Shown here: positions 18,119 through 27,192 of the stretch, piece after piece | Position numbering within the stretch: position 1 is the stretch's first letter | Layout of the letters: every line of letters begins with the position of its first letter | NCBI GenBank assembly: GCA_017505465.1 | Contig: JAFVPE010000004.1 | Span: 62,001-126,000, forward strand | Length of the DNA: 64,000 nucleotides | From: Clostridia bacterium | GTDB taxonomy: Bacteria; Bacillota; Clostridia; Christensenellales; Borkfalkiaceae | Direction: 5' to 3' | Notes under the pieces: model-generated | Databases searched by the model: none | Seen by the model: only the letters and a program-made list of their open reading frames with translations | What the model was told of the DNA's origin: nothing | Made by a program: the position numbers and the translations under genes

Positions 18119-18999
18119 CAGAAAAAGGAAAAAAAAGAATAATTCCATCCATCCTTAGACCTAAAAAAGAGCGAGTTAAAAGGACGAAACTGGAAAGCAT
18201 TGTTATTTGGAGCGTATTTGTTCTTTTTGTTATTTATGCACTCACGTTGCTGTACCCGTTTTTATACATATTTTTAAATTCTTTCCGCTCGAACTGGGAA
18301 ATTATCAGTGCAGGACGTATGGCGTTCCCGAAACAGTTTGATTGGAAGTTTTATAATCAGGTCATAAAGGAATATCCCTTTCATGAATATTTCTTTAACA
18401 GCATAACTCTTGCTTTAGGGCAAACCTTGATTGGTATGCTGATGACTTGTATGACTTCATATACGTTGGCAAAATATAAATTTCGCGGCAATGAATTTAT
18501 TTATACGTTTGTTATTGTTGCGGGGATGATTCCCACGCTTGGCTCTTTGCCCGCGACGTACAAGCTCATGTCGGATACGAAGCTCATCGATACGTATGTT
18601 GGTATGTTGCTTATGACGTGCGGCGGATTTGGTGGATATTTCTTGTACTTACACAGCTTCTTTAAAGCGATTCCTTGGTCTTATGCTGAAAGTGCAATGC
18701 TCGACGGGGCAAGTGATTTTAGAATATTCGCGCAAATTATGTTGCCTATGGTAAAAAATGGGATCGTTGCATTTACGATTATTCAATTTTTGAGCAATTG
18801 GAATGAATTTTGGACACCGTATATGTTTTACGAATCTCATCCTACAATAGCGGTAGGGTTGAGCATTTTGGACAAAGAAAACGTAACGGCAAAAAAATTT
18901 GCAGGCATCATGATTGCAACGCTTCCCGTTATTCTTGCCTATGCTATTTTTCAGAGAAAGATTATGGAAAATAGTATCGGAGGAGGCTTAAAGGGATGA
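18115..18999 (+). CDS. Carbohydrate ABC transporter permease, MalG type
   Basis: 294 residues with a basic N-terminal tail (residues 1-26) and about six membrane segments. The ATPase-contact signature is ESAMLDGASDFRIFAQIMLP near residue 186. It overlaps the preceding GH78 gene by 4 bp and the following gene by 4 bp. Unusually, the MalG-type gene comes first and its MalF-type partner is separated from it by an enzyme gene. Confidence 0.93.
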   Translation: MTEKGKKRIIPSILRPKKERVKRTKLESIVIWSVFVLFVIYALTLLYPFLYIFLNSFRSNWEIISAGRMAFPKQFDWKFYNQVIKEYPFHEYFFNSITLALGQTLIGMLMTCMTSYTLAKYKFRGNEFIYTFVIVAGMIPTLGSLPATYKLMSDTKLIDTYVGMLLMTCGGFGGYFLYLHSFFKAIPWSYAESAMLDGASDFRIFAQIMLPMVKNGIVAFTIIQFLSNWNEFWTPYMFYESHPTIAVGLSILDKENVTAKKFAGIMIATLPVILAYAIFQRKIMENSIGGGLKG

Positions 19000-20210
19000 G
19001 AAAACGATTAATAAAAATGGCATATAAAATGCCGCCACAGGAGAATTGGAACGAGTTTCGAGACGCAGAACAAAGAAACCCCAATTATATAACGGACGAG
19101 CATTATGCTCGGCTTGTCGAGTTGGGGTTTACACATGGTATGGGATTGCTGGAACACGGTGCAGACGTGGCGATTCGCGCTTTGACAATGGCGGAAAAGC
19201 ACGGCTTGAAATATTACGTGCGAGATGAAGTCAACTGGGTAAATATTCTCCATAAAGATTTCTATTATTTGAATGCAAGCAATTATAAAGAATATCAAAA
19301 ATATGAGTCTTTTGCCGGTGTTTATATTCATGATGAGCCAAATGCTTCAAAGTATCCCGATCTTGCAGGAATGGTGAAAGGATATTACGAATTTTTCAAA
19401 GACTCAAGCGAACCTCTCGTGAATTTGCTTCCTACTTATGCGAATCATATAGAACAATTGGGCGCGCCTAATTACGAGGCGTATATCCGTCAATATATCG
19501 AAACAGTACCGACGGATTACGTAATGTATGATCATTATCCCTTTAGAGTAAATAGAAATGGTGTTATGTCGCTTAATACCGATTATCTATATAATGCAAG
19601 TGTGGTTGCGAAACTTTGCAGGGAATACGGCAAAGAAATGAGGACGTTTATTCAGGCGTGCGAGATAGACAATTCGACGCAAGAATTCAGTCAAGAAATG
19701 TTGTGGTTTCAGATTCATACATATCTTGCTTACGGCTCGCATGCTATCGTATATTATTATTATTGGGGTAGCTTTACGTCAAAAAAGCCTGGGGTGGTGG
19801 ACTGGGAAGGGAAGCCTACTCCTTTATGCGATGGAGTGAAAAAAATACACGAACAACTTGCAGCTTATGAGGAACGCTTAATGGAATGTGCTTGGGAAAA
19901 AACCTTGTACGTCAAAGGAGCGAAAGCGCATCATAATGAAACGGAGTTTGCTCATTTTGAGTGCGAAAAAGAAGGGAGCGCATTTGTTTCCGAATATGAT
20001 AGCATTGTCGGTGTTTTTGATTATAAAGGAAAGAAAGCCTATTACGTCGTCAATTACACGAACCCCATCTTAGGACTTAGTAATAAGATAGGCTTCCGCC
20101 TGTCTGGCGAATACGAAGTGTATGTTGGTGAGATCAAGATGGATTTGTCGACGAGTGAGGAAATTACACTTGGAATGGGCTGCGGAGCATTTTTCCTGCC
20201 GAAGGAGTAA
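18996..20210 (+). CDS. Cytoplasmic member of an unrecognised TIM-barrel-like family (putative glycosidase)
   Basis: 404 residues without signal peptide. I do not recognise a named family, but it is clearly a paralog of the lipoprotein at 23469 and of the end of the protein at 29502. Shared blocks: a P-x-NW opening (PPQENW), a lysine-rich AEKHGLKYY helix-strand, GVYIHDEP, VNLLPTYA, YDHYPFR, MRTFIQ, and FQIHTYLAYGS. The order and the Asp-Glu-Pro at a strand end resemble clan A glycosidases, with the Glu of DEP as likely acid/base. A C-terminal beta domain (about residues 315-404) ends the protein. It sits between two permease genes, so it probably acts on the imported sugar. Confidence 0.7.
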   Translation: MRKRLIKMAYKMPPQENWNEFRDAEQRNPNYITDEHYARLVELGFTHGMGLLEHGADVAIRALTMAEKHGLKYYVRDEVNWVNILHKDFYYLNASNYKEYQKYESFAGVYIHDEPNASKYPDLAGMVKGYYEFFKDSSEPLVNLLPTYANHIEQLGAPNYEAYIRQYIETVPTDYVMYDHYPFRVNRNGVMSLNTDYLYNASVVAKLCREYGKEMRTFIQACEIDNSTQEFSQEMLWFQIHTYLAYGSHAIVYYYYWGSFTSKKPGVVDWEGKPTPLCDGVKKIHEQLAAYEERLMECAWEKTLYVKGAKAHHNETEFAHFECEKEGSAFVSEYDSIVGVFDYKGKKAYYVVNYTNPILGLSNKIGFRLSGEYEVYVGEIKMDLSTSEEITLGMGCGAFFLPKE

Positions 20211-20213
20211 AGA

Positions 20214-21146
20214 ATGAACGAACAAATTAAAAAAACGAAAAACAGCCTGCAACGAAAAAGAGCTATTTTTATTATCGGAATGTTGGCAATTCCCATTATT
20301 CAATATTGTATTTTCTTTATTTACGTAAATATAGGTTCGATTCGAATGAGTTTCCAAAGAATCGATTACACCAATGGGCAAACAATCAATGGGACGCTGT
20401 ACTATTATCAAAAATTCTTTAGTGAATTTACGCAAAAAGAAGATTTCATCTTGGCGTTTCGTAATTCATTTTTGGCGGCAGTCAATAATGGAGTATTAAT
20501 TCTGCTTTCTATTATATTCGGCTATCTTTTCTATAAAAAAATGCCGGGGAGCGGAGTATTTCGAGTAATTTTCTATTTGCCTTCCATTATTTCGATTACA
20601 ATCTATACGATGGTGTATAGATACATGTTTGAATCAGGTGGCCCCATCGATTCGGTTTTGAAACTGATTGGCATTGCGGAAGATAAAATCCCGATTTGGC
20701 TCAATGACGGCAATTGGGCGTTACCACTCGTCTTTATATACTGTATTTGGGTAGGGATCGGATATCAAGTTTTGATTTTAAGCGGTGCGCTTGCAAAGCT
20801 CCCCGAAGACGTAATGGAATATGCAAAAATTGACGGTTGCGGCATGTTCCGAGAGCTTTTCCAAATGGTTATTCCTATGATTTGGCCCACGATAGCGGTT
20901 ATGATTTTAGGCTGTATAACGACTATGTTTACCTTCTTCTTACAGGTAACTTTGATTTTCCCTGATGCGACGCAGGCTAAGCCAGCGCAAACGATTGCCT
21001 ATATGATTAATACAAAAGTCAAGGGCAAAGGTGCGGATCCCGAATGGGCTGCCTGTATGGGTGTTTGTTTCACGATAATGGCGACTCCTCTTATTTTACT
21101 TGTGAGAAAGTTTAACAGCTGGATGGAAAGTAAATTTGGATTTTAA
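20214..21146 (+). CDS. Carbohydrate ABC transporter permease, MalF type
   Basis: 310 residues with a membrane segment at about 19-41 followed by a short extracytoplasmic loop, and a total of about six helices. The EAA signature reads EYAKIDGCGMFRELFQMVIP near residue 203. It pairs with the permease at 18115. The ribosome site overlaps the stop of the preceding gene (AAGGAGTAAAGA). No ATPase gene lies in the operon. Confidence 0.93.
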   Translation: MNEQIKKTKNSLQRKRAIFIIGMLAIPIIQYCIFFIYVNIGSIRMSFQRIDYTNGQTINGTLYYYQKFFSEFTQKEDFILAFRNSFLAAVNNGVLILLSIIFGYLFYKKMPGSGVFRVIFYLPSIISITIYTMVYRYMFESGGPIDSVLKLIGIAEDKIPIWLNDGNWALPLVFIYCIWVGIGYQVLILSGALAKLPEDVMEYAKIDGCGMFRELFQMVIPMIWPTIAVMILGCITTMFTFFLQVTLIFPDATQAKPAQTIAYMINTKVKGKGADPEWAACMGVCFTIMATPLILLVRKFNSWMESKFGF

Positions 21147-21158
21147 TCAATCAAGGAG

Positions 21159-23450
21159 ATGAAAACAATGAAGAAGAAAATTTTGTCTTGTATGGCGTTT
21201 GTTTTAGGTACGGTAATTTGTTTACCTATGGCAATAAAAACGATAGGGGCTGACGCGAGCACGAAAACGACCAAGGTATTGCAAGATACTTTTAATGATT
21301 TAAATTATAGCGGCAAATATGATAATGCGAAATGGAAAACGTATATTGCCGATGAGGAAACGACTGAAATCGCGCAAACGCAAGCTTCTAATGCCGTGCT
21401 GCATTTCGTCAACGGGCAGTCGAGTGGGGAAATGTTGCAGCTTGCAACGGTAAATAGATACGAAAACATTCAATCGATTCAGTTTGACTTCAAGCTTACG
21501 TCGCCGGATAATACGACTTGGTTGGGCGTTAATATCATTAACGATGAAATGCTCAACGAAGGGTTGCAGGGAGGGACGAGTATCTATGAAGTACCGATGT
21601 TGATCCGCGCGACGCAGCTGTCGGCAAACAAGGTTACGTTTGATAAAAACGGGAGCTGGTCGAATTTGATTGATGTGGACAATATTGCGGGCGAATGGGT
21701 AACCATAAAGCTTGTCCCCGATGAAACGGGGCGCAGCGCAAGCGTATATGCGGCAATGCAGGGCGAGGAATTGCCCGAAACGGCGATTTTAACAATGACG
21801 TGGAACTCCGCAAACAGCGCGCGCTCCTTCTCAGAAGGATACGTTGCGTTCGGTACAACGCATATCGGGTTGGATCAGTACGTTGACAATATTGAAATTA
21901 AGGCGGACGGCGTGACGCATAGTGAAGATTTTACGCCGGGAGCTCTTTCTTGGACGGAAAAAGGGATTTTTCAAAAAATTGGTCCCGGATCGGCTGCAGG
22001 TCTTGCCCTTTACGATAACAGTGCGTTAAAGTTTAAAAACGCAAAAGCTAACGACCGTATTATATCCGTACAGTCTATTGAGGCAGATACGAGCGTCGTT
22101 ATGGATATGATAGCGTTAGACGCAACGTTTAACGTACAAATGGACGCAGAAGCGGCGTCAACGGACGAAATTGCTTTTATATTTGGCCTTTCGGAACAGA
22201 GAACGGATCCCTTGAAGGGGAGCTATGCGTACGTTATCAATAAAAACGGCGGTCGTCTTGAACGGTATACGGCGGACGGCAAGATGGAAAGTCCGACGCA
22301 AAACGCAAATAGAAACAGCTTTGGCAGCGTAACTTCCTCAAAAGGTGCGACCATTCGTATCACGGTAAAGAAAAACGGGGAGTTCTCCGTTTATGAAAAC
22401 GGCAATAAAATTGTCGCGGCTTTTGATAAAGTGGACGCTTATGCCGGATATTTTGGATTTGTTGCATTTAACGATTTGTCCACGGACGTAACTTTAGATG
22501 GAGTGGACGTGCAGAGCACTTCTTATTACGTTCCTAAAACAAAATCGGTTACGCATAATTTCTCTAATGATTTCTTTGGTAATGAAGGATATGAAGATTT
22601 CGTGACAAAAGCATTGCCCGACAACAGTCTTTACGTTAATGATGGTAAGTTGGTAATGCAAGGGGCTTCGGACGGCACGTTCTTCGGTTCTGCGCACCAA
22701 TACGATTCCTTTATAATGGATTATAAGCTGTGCAATATTTACGTTGGTACACCCGATATGGAGGTTACACAGGCAACGAAGGAAGGTAGATGGTTGGGCT
22801 TTGATTTGTCTCGCCAAACGAAAAAAATTTCCGATTACGGCTCTTACTTAATGCTTTATTTCACAATCGTTCCTTCGAAAAATACCAGCTCTGTATCCCT
22901 TTCGGCATACACGAAGAGCAGCTCTGAAACGGCAGCGGACCCCGATTCTTACGTAATTTCTAAAGTGCGCGATATCCCCGTGAATTATTTTACCGATATT
23001 CAATATGACGGAGTCAATTTACAAAAAACAAATATTAAAGATACGGATGCATTATGCGTAAGGTGGATTTCCGAAAACGGGGTATTGAAGCTGTACATGA
23101 AAAAGGCAAGCGAGGCAGATTTCACCCTTTATTATACCATTATGGGGTTAGAGCTTAACGGCTATTTCGCGCTTTGCAATACTGGCTTTTTGCATGCGGA
23201 ACTTGACGATTTCTCTATGGCGAACACCTCTCCGATATACGAATGTGCGGATAGCGAAGCGCCCGAAACGATTGTCAAGGAAAAAGAAATCTACATCTAT
23301 GATAAAGGCAACGTGGACGTAAATTGGGAAGAGGAAATTGCGTTGAATAATGCAGGGGAAAGCGGTTGTGGATCTTCTATCGTTGCAACGGGATGCGTTG
23401 GTGTAACGCTTGCCGCAGCAGCGTTGCTTTTGAAAAAACGCAGAAAATAA
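21159..23450 (+). CDS. Exported multidomain surface protein with C-terminal GCG-type anchor
   Basis: 763 residues. A Sec signal covers about residues 1-31 (cleavage near ADAS). Two or three beta-sandwich modules follow; the first (about 38-255) ends in QYVDNIEIKADGVTHSEDF, a pattern also closing the modules of the proteins at 27193 and 29502 (DNFSITAGGVTYT...FN). These resemble laminin-G/concanavalin-like carbohydrate-binding folds. The C-terminus is a short Gly/Cys motif (ESGCGSSI), a hydrophobic helix and KKRRK, like a sorting signal but without LPXTG. It would be displayed on the membrane or wall as a glycan-binding component of the transport system. No catalytic residues were recognised. 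Confidence 0.72.
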   Translation: MKTMKKKILSCMAFVLGTVICLPMAIKTIGADASTKTTKVLQDTFNDLNYSGKYDNAKWKTYIADEETTEIAQTQASNAVLHFVNGQSSGEMLQLATVNRYENIQSIQFDFKLTSPDNTTWLGVNIINDEMLNEGLQGGTSIYEVPMLIRATQLSANKVTFDKNGSWSNLIDVDNIAGEWVTIKLVPDETGRSASVYAAMQGEELPETAILTMTWNSANSARSFSEGYVAFGTTHIGLDQYVDNIEIKADGVTHSEDFTPGALSWTEKGIFQKIGPGSAAGLALYDNSALKFKNAKANDRIISVQSIEADTSVVMDMIALDATFNVQMDAEAASTDEIAFIFGLSEQRTDPLKGSYAYVINKNGGRLERYTADGKMESPTQNANRNSFGSVTSSKGATIRITVKKNGEFSVYENGNKIVAAFDKVDAYAGYFGFVAFNDLSTDVTLDGVDVQSTSYYVPKTKSVTHNFSNDFFGNEGYEDFVTKALPDNSLYVNDGKLVMQGASDGTFFGSAHQYDSFIMDYKLCNIYVGTPDMEVTQATKEGRWLGFDLSRQTKKISDYGSYLMLYFTIVPSKNTSSVSLSAYTKSSSETAADPDSYVISKVRDIPVNYFTDIQYDGVNLQKTNIKDTDALCVRWISENGVLKLYMKKASEADFTLYYTIMGLELNGYFALCNTGFLHAELDDFSMANTSPIYECADSEAPETIVKEKEIYIYDKGNVDVNWEEEIALNNAGESGCGSSIVATGCVGVTLAAAALLLKKRRK

Positions 23451-23468
23451 AGCAAGAGGGGTAAAATT

Positions 23469-24962
23469 ATGAAGAAAATAATTGCAATTATCCTTGCCTG
23501 TTCCGCAATGTGCAGTTTTGCTGGCTGCAAGGGGGATCCCTTGAAGGGCGTGGATATTCCTGAGTTTTCAAAAGCGGAAACGGGTGTGCGCTTTACCGCA
23601 TATTCGGGGCCTCCTCCTGCGAATTGGTCAGGAACTTCTGGAAACCCCGAATGTATTACAGACAAACATTATAAAGAACTGCAAGAGGCAGGCTTTAACA
23701 AGGTGCTTGCGCTTAGAGAAGGGTTAAGTCAAGCAAATACAGCAGGCATGGATATTTATGAGGCAATAGCAAAGCGTAGCGAGGCGGCGGAAGAGGACGC
23801 GGTTAATGCGCTAGAGCTTGCCGAAAAATATGGCATTACATACAGCGTGCGAGATTGGGCTTTTTACGGTTTAGTAAGAAATTATTTGGCGCAAGGCATT
23901 GATACGAAAGAGGAATATGAAAGGATCATTTCAAAGATGTTCGATGAAAATAATCCGTATATTCATATGCCTGCGTACGGCGGGAATTTTGGACATGACG
24001 AGCCAAGCATAGAAGAAATGGAAAAAATTGTTTGGCAAACGGAGCTGTATTACGAGTATATGGAAAAAGCTGGGGTAAAAGACGCGGAAATGTATATCAA
24101 TCTTTTGCCGTGTTACGCATCGGCAGACGCACTTTCTTCCACCGATCCCAGTATTACCTATGAGGAATACGTAGATTATTATATCGAACATCTTGCGCCT
24201 CTCGTTGGGTATATTTGCTATGACTACTATCCTTTCCGTATGAATAGTTTTGACGGAAGTCAGCTTCGTCAGACGTATCTTTACAATTTGGAATTGATGG
24301 CGCAAAAATGTAAAGAGTATAAAGCAAAGACGGGCAAAGAATTAGAGCTGAGAACCTTCCTGCAATGCATAGGCGATTTTACAGGGATTCGTGATTTGAC
24401 AAGCATAGGGGATCTTCGCTTCCAAATTTATACCGAAATGGCGTTTGGTTCAAAAGAGTTTAACTATTATTGTTATGCAACCGAAAGCACGGGAGAGGGG
24501 CAAGGATTACTCAACTTTATGACGGGGGAAACGACTTGGCTTTACGAATCGGCAAAGACGGCAAACAATGAAGTGCTTGCGATGCAGGATGCCTATCTTG
24601 CCTTCGATTGGGATGGCGTTATGTATCACAATGCGGATATTATGTTGGATAACCAAAGCTTTGCAAATCTTCGTTATGCAATGGATTCTCACGATCGTAT
24701 TCAAAAAATCGATTCTACGCAAGATACGTTAGTCGGTGTGTTCAAAGGCAAACAAGACAAAAGTATGGACGCGTTTATGATTGTTAATTATACCGATCCC
24801 TATTTTAATCTGGATAATGAAGTGACGGTAACCTTTAAGGATGCGAAAGCTTTACTGATGTATCGTTTAGGGCAAAAAGTTGTAGTACCGCTGAATGACG
24901 ACGGGAGCTATACGTTTAAGCTTTATCCGGGCGAAGGACGGTTTGTCATTCCGCTTAAATAA
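23469..24962 (+). CDS. Lipoprotein member of the unrecognised TIM-barrel-like family (putative glycosidase)
   Basis: 497 residues. The lipobox SFAGC places lipidated Cys20 at the outer face of the membrane. The body follows the cytoplasmic paralog at 18996 block by block: PPPANW, LAEKYGITY, FGHDEPS, INLLPCYAS, YDYYPFRM, LRTFLQ, RFQIYTEMAFGS, then a C-terminal beta domain. The closest relative in the window is the last third of the protein at 29502 (TDKHYKELQEAGFNKVLAL against TEEQYRLMKDAGFTKVLAL). The Glu in DEP is the likely acid/base. It would trim glycans at the surface before import. The enzyme role is inferred from fold-like pattern and context. Confidence 0.7.
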   Translation: MKKIIAIILACSAMCSFAGCKGDPLKGVDIPEFSKAETGVRFTAYSGPPPANWSGTSGNPECITDKHYKELQEAGFNKVLALREGLSQANTAGMDIYEAIAKRSEAAEEDAVNALELAEKYGITYSVRDWAFYGLVRNYLAQGIDTKEEYERIISKMFDENNPYIHMPAYGGNFGHDEPSIEEMEKIVWQTELYYEYMEKAGVKDAEMYINLLPCYASADALSSTDPSITYEEYVDYYIEHLAPLVGYICYDYYPFRMNSFDGSQLRQTYLYNLELMAQKCKEYKAKTGKELELRTFLQCIGDFTGIRDLTSIGDLRFQIYTEMAFGSKEFNYYCYATESTGEGQGLLNFMTGETTWLYESAKTANNEVLAMQDAYLAFDWDGVMYHNADIMLDNQSFANLRYAMDSHDRIQKIDSTQDTLVGVFKGKQDKSMDAFMIVNYTDPYFNLDNEVTVTFKDAKALLMYRLGQKVVVPLNDDGSYTFKLYPGEGRFVIPLK

Positions 24963-25022
24963 GACTAAAAAAGCCAAAACAGAAGTTTTGCAGAAAATAA
25001 TTACTATGAAGGAGATGGAAAA

Positions 25023-25667
25023 ATGAAAAAACTTTTACTCTTAATTATGACGCTCAGCATGATGTGTTTGGTGGCGTGCGGGCCTGGTAACACAAGCGAA
25101 AACTCAAACGGCACTTCTACGGGGGACAGTCCGATAACGAGTGATACCGCTAGCCCGGATGGTTCGGATAGCTCCGACGATTCAAGTGACGTGGGCGGTA
25201 GCGATCCCGTAGAAAAACAAAGCTATACGATTACGTTTAAGCAGGAAGGCGTAGAGGATATTGTCAAGACGGTAGAAGAAGGAGCGGCGTTGACGGATAT
25301 CCCCGTTCCTAATGAAGTTGTAGGCTATAACGTTGTATGGAGTGTAACGGATTTTTCAAGCATTACAGGAAATATGACTGTTCATGTTGTAACGACTGCG
25401 AAAAAGTATCAAATCACATATACGTTGGGCACGAGAGAAAACGATGATATGGCGCAACTTGCCAATAAAGAACAGCAAGTTGAATATGACGCAGCTTACG
25501 TATTGGAAACGCCTACTTGCGAAGGATATATTTTCACAGGTTGGTTGTTGGAAAATACGACAACGATTTTTGAGGACGGCGTTTGGAATATCGACAGCAG
25601 CGTAACGCTCGTTGCGCAGTGGACGGTTGATCCCTCTAGCAATCGTGACCATACGGGAAGATATTAA
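25023..25667 (+). CDS. Small lipoprotein with InlB B-type repeats
   Basis: 214 residues. The signal ends in CLVACG, a lipobox. A low-complexity Ser/Thr/Asp/Gly linker (about residues 22-65) is followed by two beta-grasp-like repeats: TITFKQEGVEDIVKTVEEG, and a second with the family's closing GYIFTGWL and TLVAQW. These InlB B (Listeria-Bacteroides) repeats are common on surface proteins and usually serve as spacers or binding units. A ribosome site AAGGAGATGGAAA precedes the ATG. It lies between the lipoprotein enzyme and the binding protein and is probably co-transcribed. Confidence 0.8.
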   Translation: MKKLLLLIMTLSMMCLVACGPGNTSENSNGTSTGDSPITSDTASPDGSDSSDDSSDVGGSDPVEKQSYTITFKQEGVEDIVKTVEEGAALTDIPVPNEVVGYNVVWSVTDFSSITGNMTVHVVTTAKKYQITYTLGTRENDDMAQLANKEQQVEYDAAYVLETPTCEGYIFTGWLLENTTTIFEDGVWNIDSSVTLVAQWTVDPSSNRDHTGRY

Positions 25668-25692
25668 GATAAAAAAGGATTGAGAATAAAAG

Positions 25693-27156
25693 ATGAAAAA
25701 CATTAAAAAATTATTAACGTTGCTACTTTCGGCAATGATGTGCTTTTCGGTTACGGCTTGCGGCAACGGCGGGGGAAACATTAGTGAAGATCTTGGTGAT
25801 AGAAGATTGCTTTCCTTTGAATTTTTACAGGCGGGATATGGCATAGAAGGTTATAAAGCGATGGCGGAAGCTTTCATGAAAGAGAATCCCGATGTATTGG
25901 TAAAGCTAGTGCCTAACTATGAGATAAATTCAACGACGTCTACGAAACTCGAATCCAACAACAACGTCTCTGATTTGTACTTGGTAACAAATGAACATGA
26001 TATTCGTCGTTGGGCGATAAAGGGTTGGGTAGAAGAAATAAACGATATTTATGCTGCGGAAGTTCAAGAAGGCGTCAAGTTAGAGGACGCCATGTCGGAT
26101 AGCGCCAAAGAAGTAGGTACGTATAATGGAAAGTATTATTCGGTAGCAGAATATGTTTCCGTAAATGGTTTTGTTTATAATAAAACGCTTTTTAAACGCT
26201 ACGGTTGGACTATTCCTGAAACGACGGCAGAATTAGAAGCTTTGTGTAAAAAAATACGCAGTGATACAAACGGCAAGATTGCTCCTTTTGTTTATTGTGG
26301 CGCTGAGGCAGGCGGTTATTTGCAATTTGCTGTTGAAAACTGGCTCATCCAATACGAGGGAATGGATAATTTGAACAAATTTTATAAATTTGATGATCCA
26401 GAGCTTTTTAGCCCAGATAATTCTTATGGTAAAAAATATGCGCTTGAAAACTTGAAGAAATTTTTCTATGATAATGAAGCTCAATATTGCATGAATAAAT
26501 GCATGGGTAAGACAGCGGACACAGCGCAAACGGAATTTTTGCTTGGGAAAGCTGCCATGATGATGAACGGTTCTTGGTTTGAGACCGAAATGAAAGAAGT
26601 ATTGAAAGAAGCCAATGATTCCGGCGCAAATATTGAACTGGGTATGTTTAAAATTCCTGAAATGACTGATGCGGCAGGGAATGTTATGCATGCAGAAGGT
26701 TACGTTGCGCAAAAAGACGAAAATGGGAAGGATATGGAATATGCGCATGGCTATATTGGCGCGCATTACTTTATTCCCACAGGCGCAAAGAATAAAGACG
26801 ACGCTAAGGAATTTTTGAAATTTATCAATCGCACGGATATTTGCGAATTATATACGAAATATACCAATGCCGTTCGTCCGATAGATTACAATAAAGACCC
26901 GTCTTCGACGGCATATTCAGGGCTTAGCAGTTTTTGTAAAGACATTCTTACGATTGCGAATACCAATTATATGTACAGCCCTCATACGCAAAGTCCTCTT
27001 GCCTTGACAGGTGTTATTAGCCTTTGGGCAAAGGGTGAAAACTGGTATTATAAAATGGAAGAAAATCCCGTCACGTATACGCCTGATTATTGTATCCAGC
27101 AAGATTATAAGTGGGTAAAAGATAATTGGAATAAGTGGTTAAAGGATATGAACTAA
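25693..27156 (+). CDS. Extracellular sugar-binding lipoprotein of the ABC transporter
   Basis: 487 residues. Lipobox SVTAC, lipidated Cys23. The body matches family 1 solute-binding proteins: EGYKAMAEAFMKENPDVLV at the start of lobe 1, DLYLVTNEHDIRRWA, LLGKAAMMMNGSWFETEM in the middle (the usual GKAAM-x-NG-W signature), and a C-terminal hinge ending in WNKWLKDMN. It would capture an oligosaccharide for the permeases at 18115 and 20214, with which it shares an operon-like array, though 4.5 kb downstream. The aromatic content fits a large ligand. Confidence 0.92.
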   Translation: MKNIKKLLTLLLSAMMCFSVTACGNGGGNISEDLGDRRLLSFEFLQAGYGIEGYKAMAEAFMKENPDVLVKLVPNYEINSTTSTKLESNNNVSDLYLVTNEHDIRRWAIKGWVEEINDIYAAEVQEGVKLEDAMSDSAKEVGTYNGKYYSVAEYVSVNGFVYNKTLFKRYGWTIPETTAELEALCKKIRSDTNGKIAPFVYCGAEAGGYLQFAVENWLIQYEGMDNLNKFYKFDDPELFSPDNSYGKKYALENLKKFFYDNEAQYCMNKCMGKTADTAQTEFLLGKAAMMMNGSWFETEMKEVLKEANDSGANIELGMFKIPEMTDAAGNVMHAEGYVAQKDENGKDMEYAHGYIGAHYFIPTGAKNKDDAKEFLKFINRTDICELYTKYTNAVRPIDYNKDPSSTAYSGLSSFCKDILTIANTNYMYSPHTQSPLALTGVISLWAKGENWYYKMEENPVTYTPDYCIQQDYKWVKDNWNKWLKDMN

Positions 27157-27192
27157 AAGGGATGTATTAAAAAAGATAAGGAGAATGATTAT

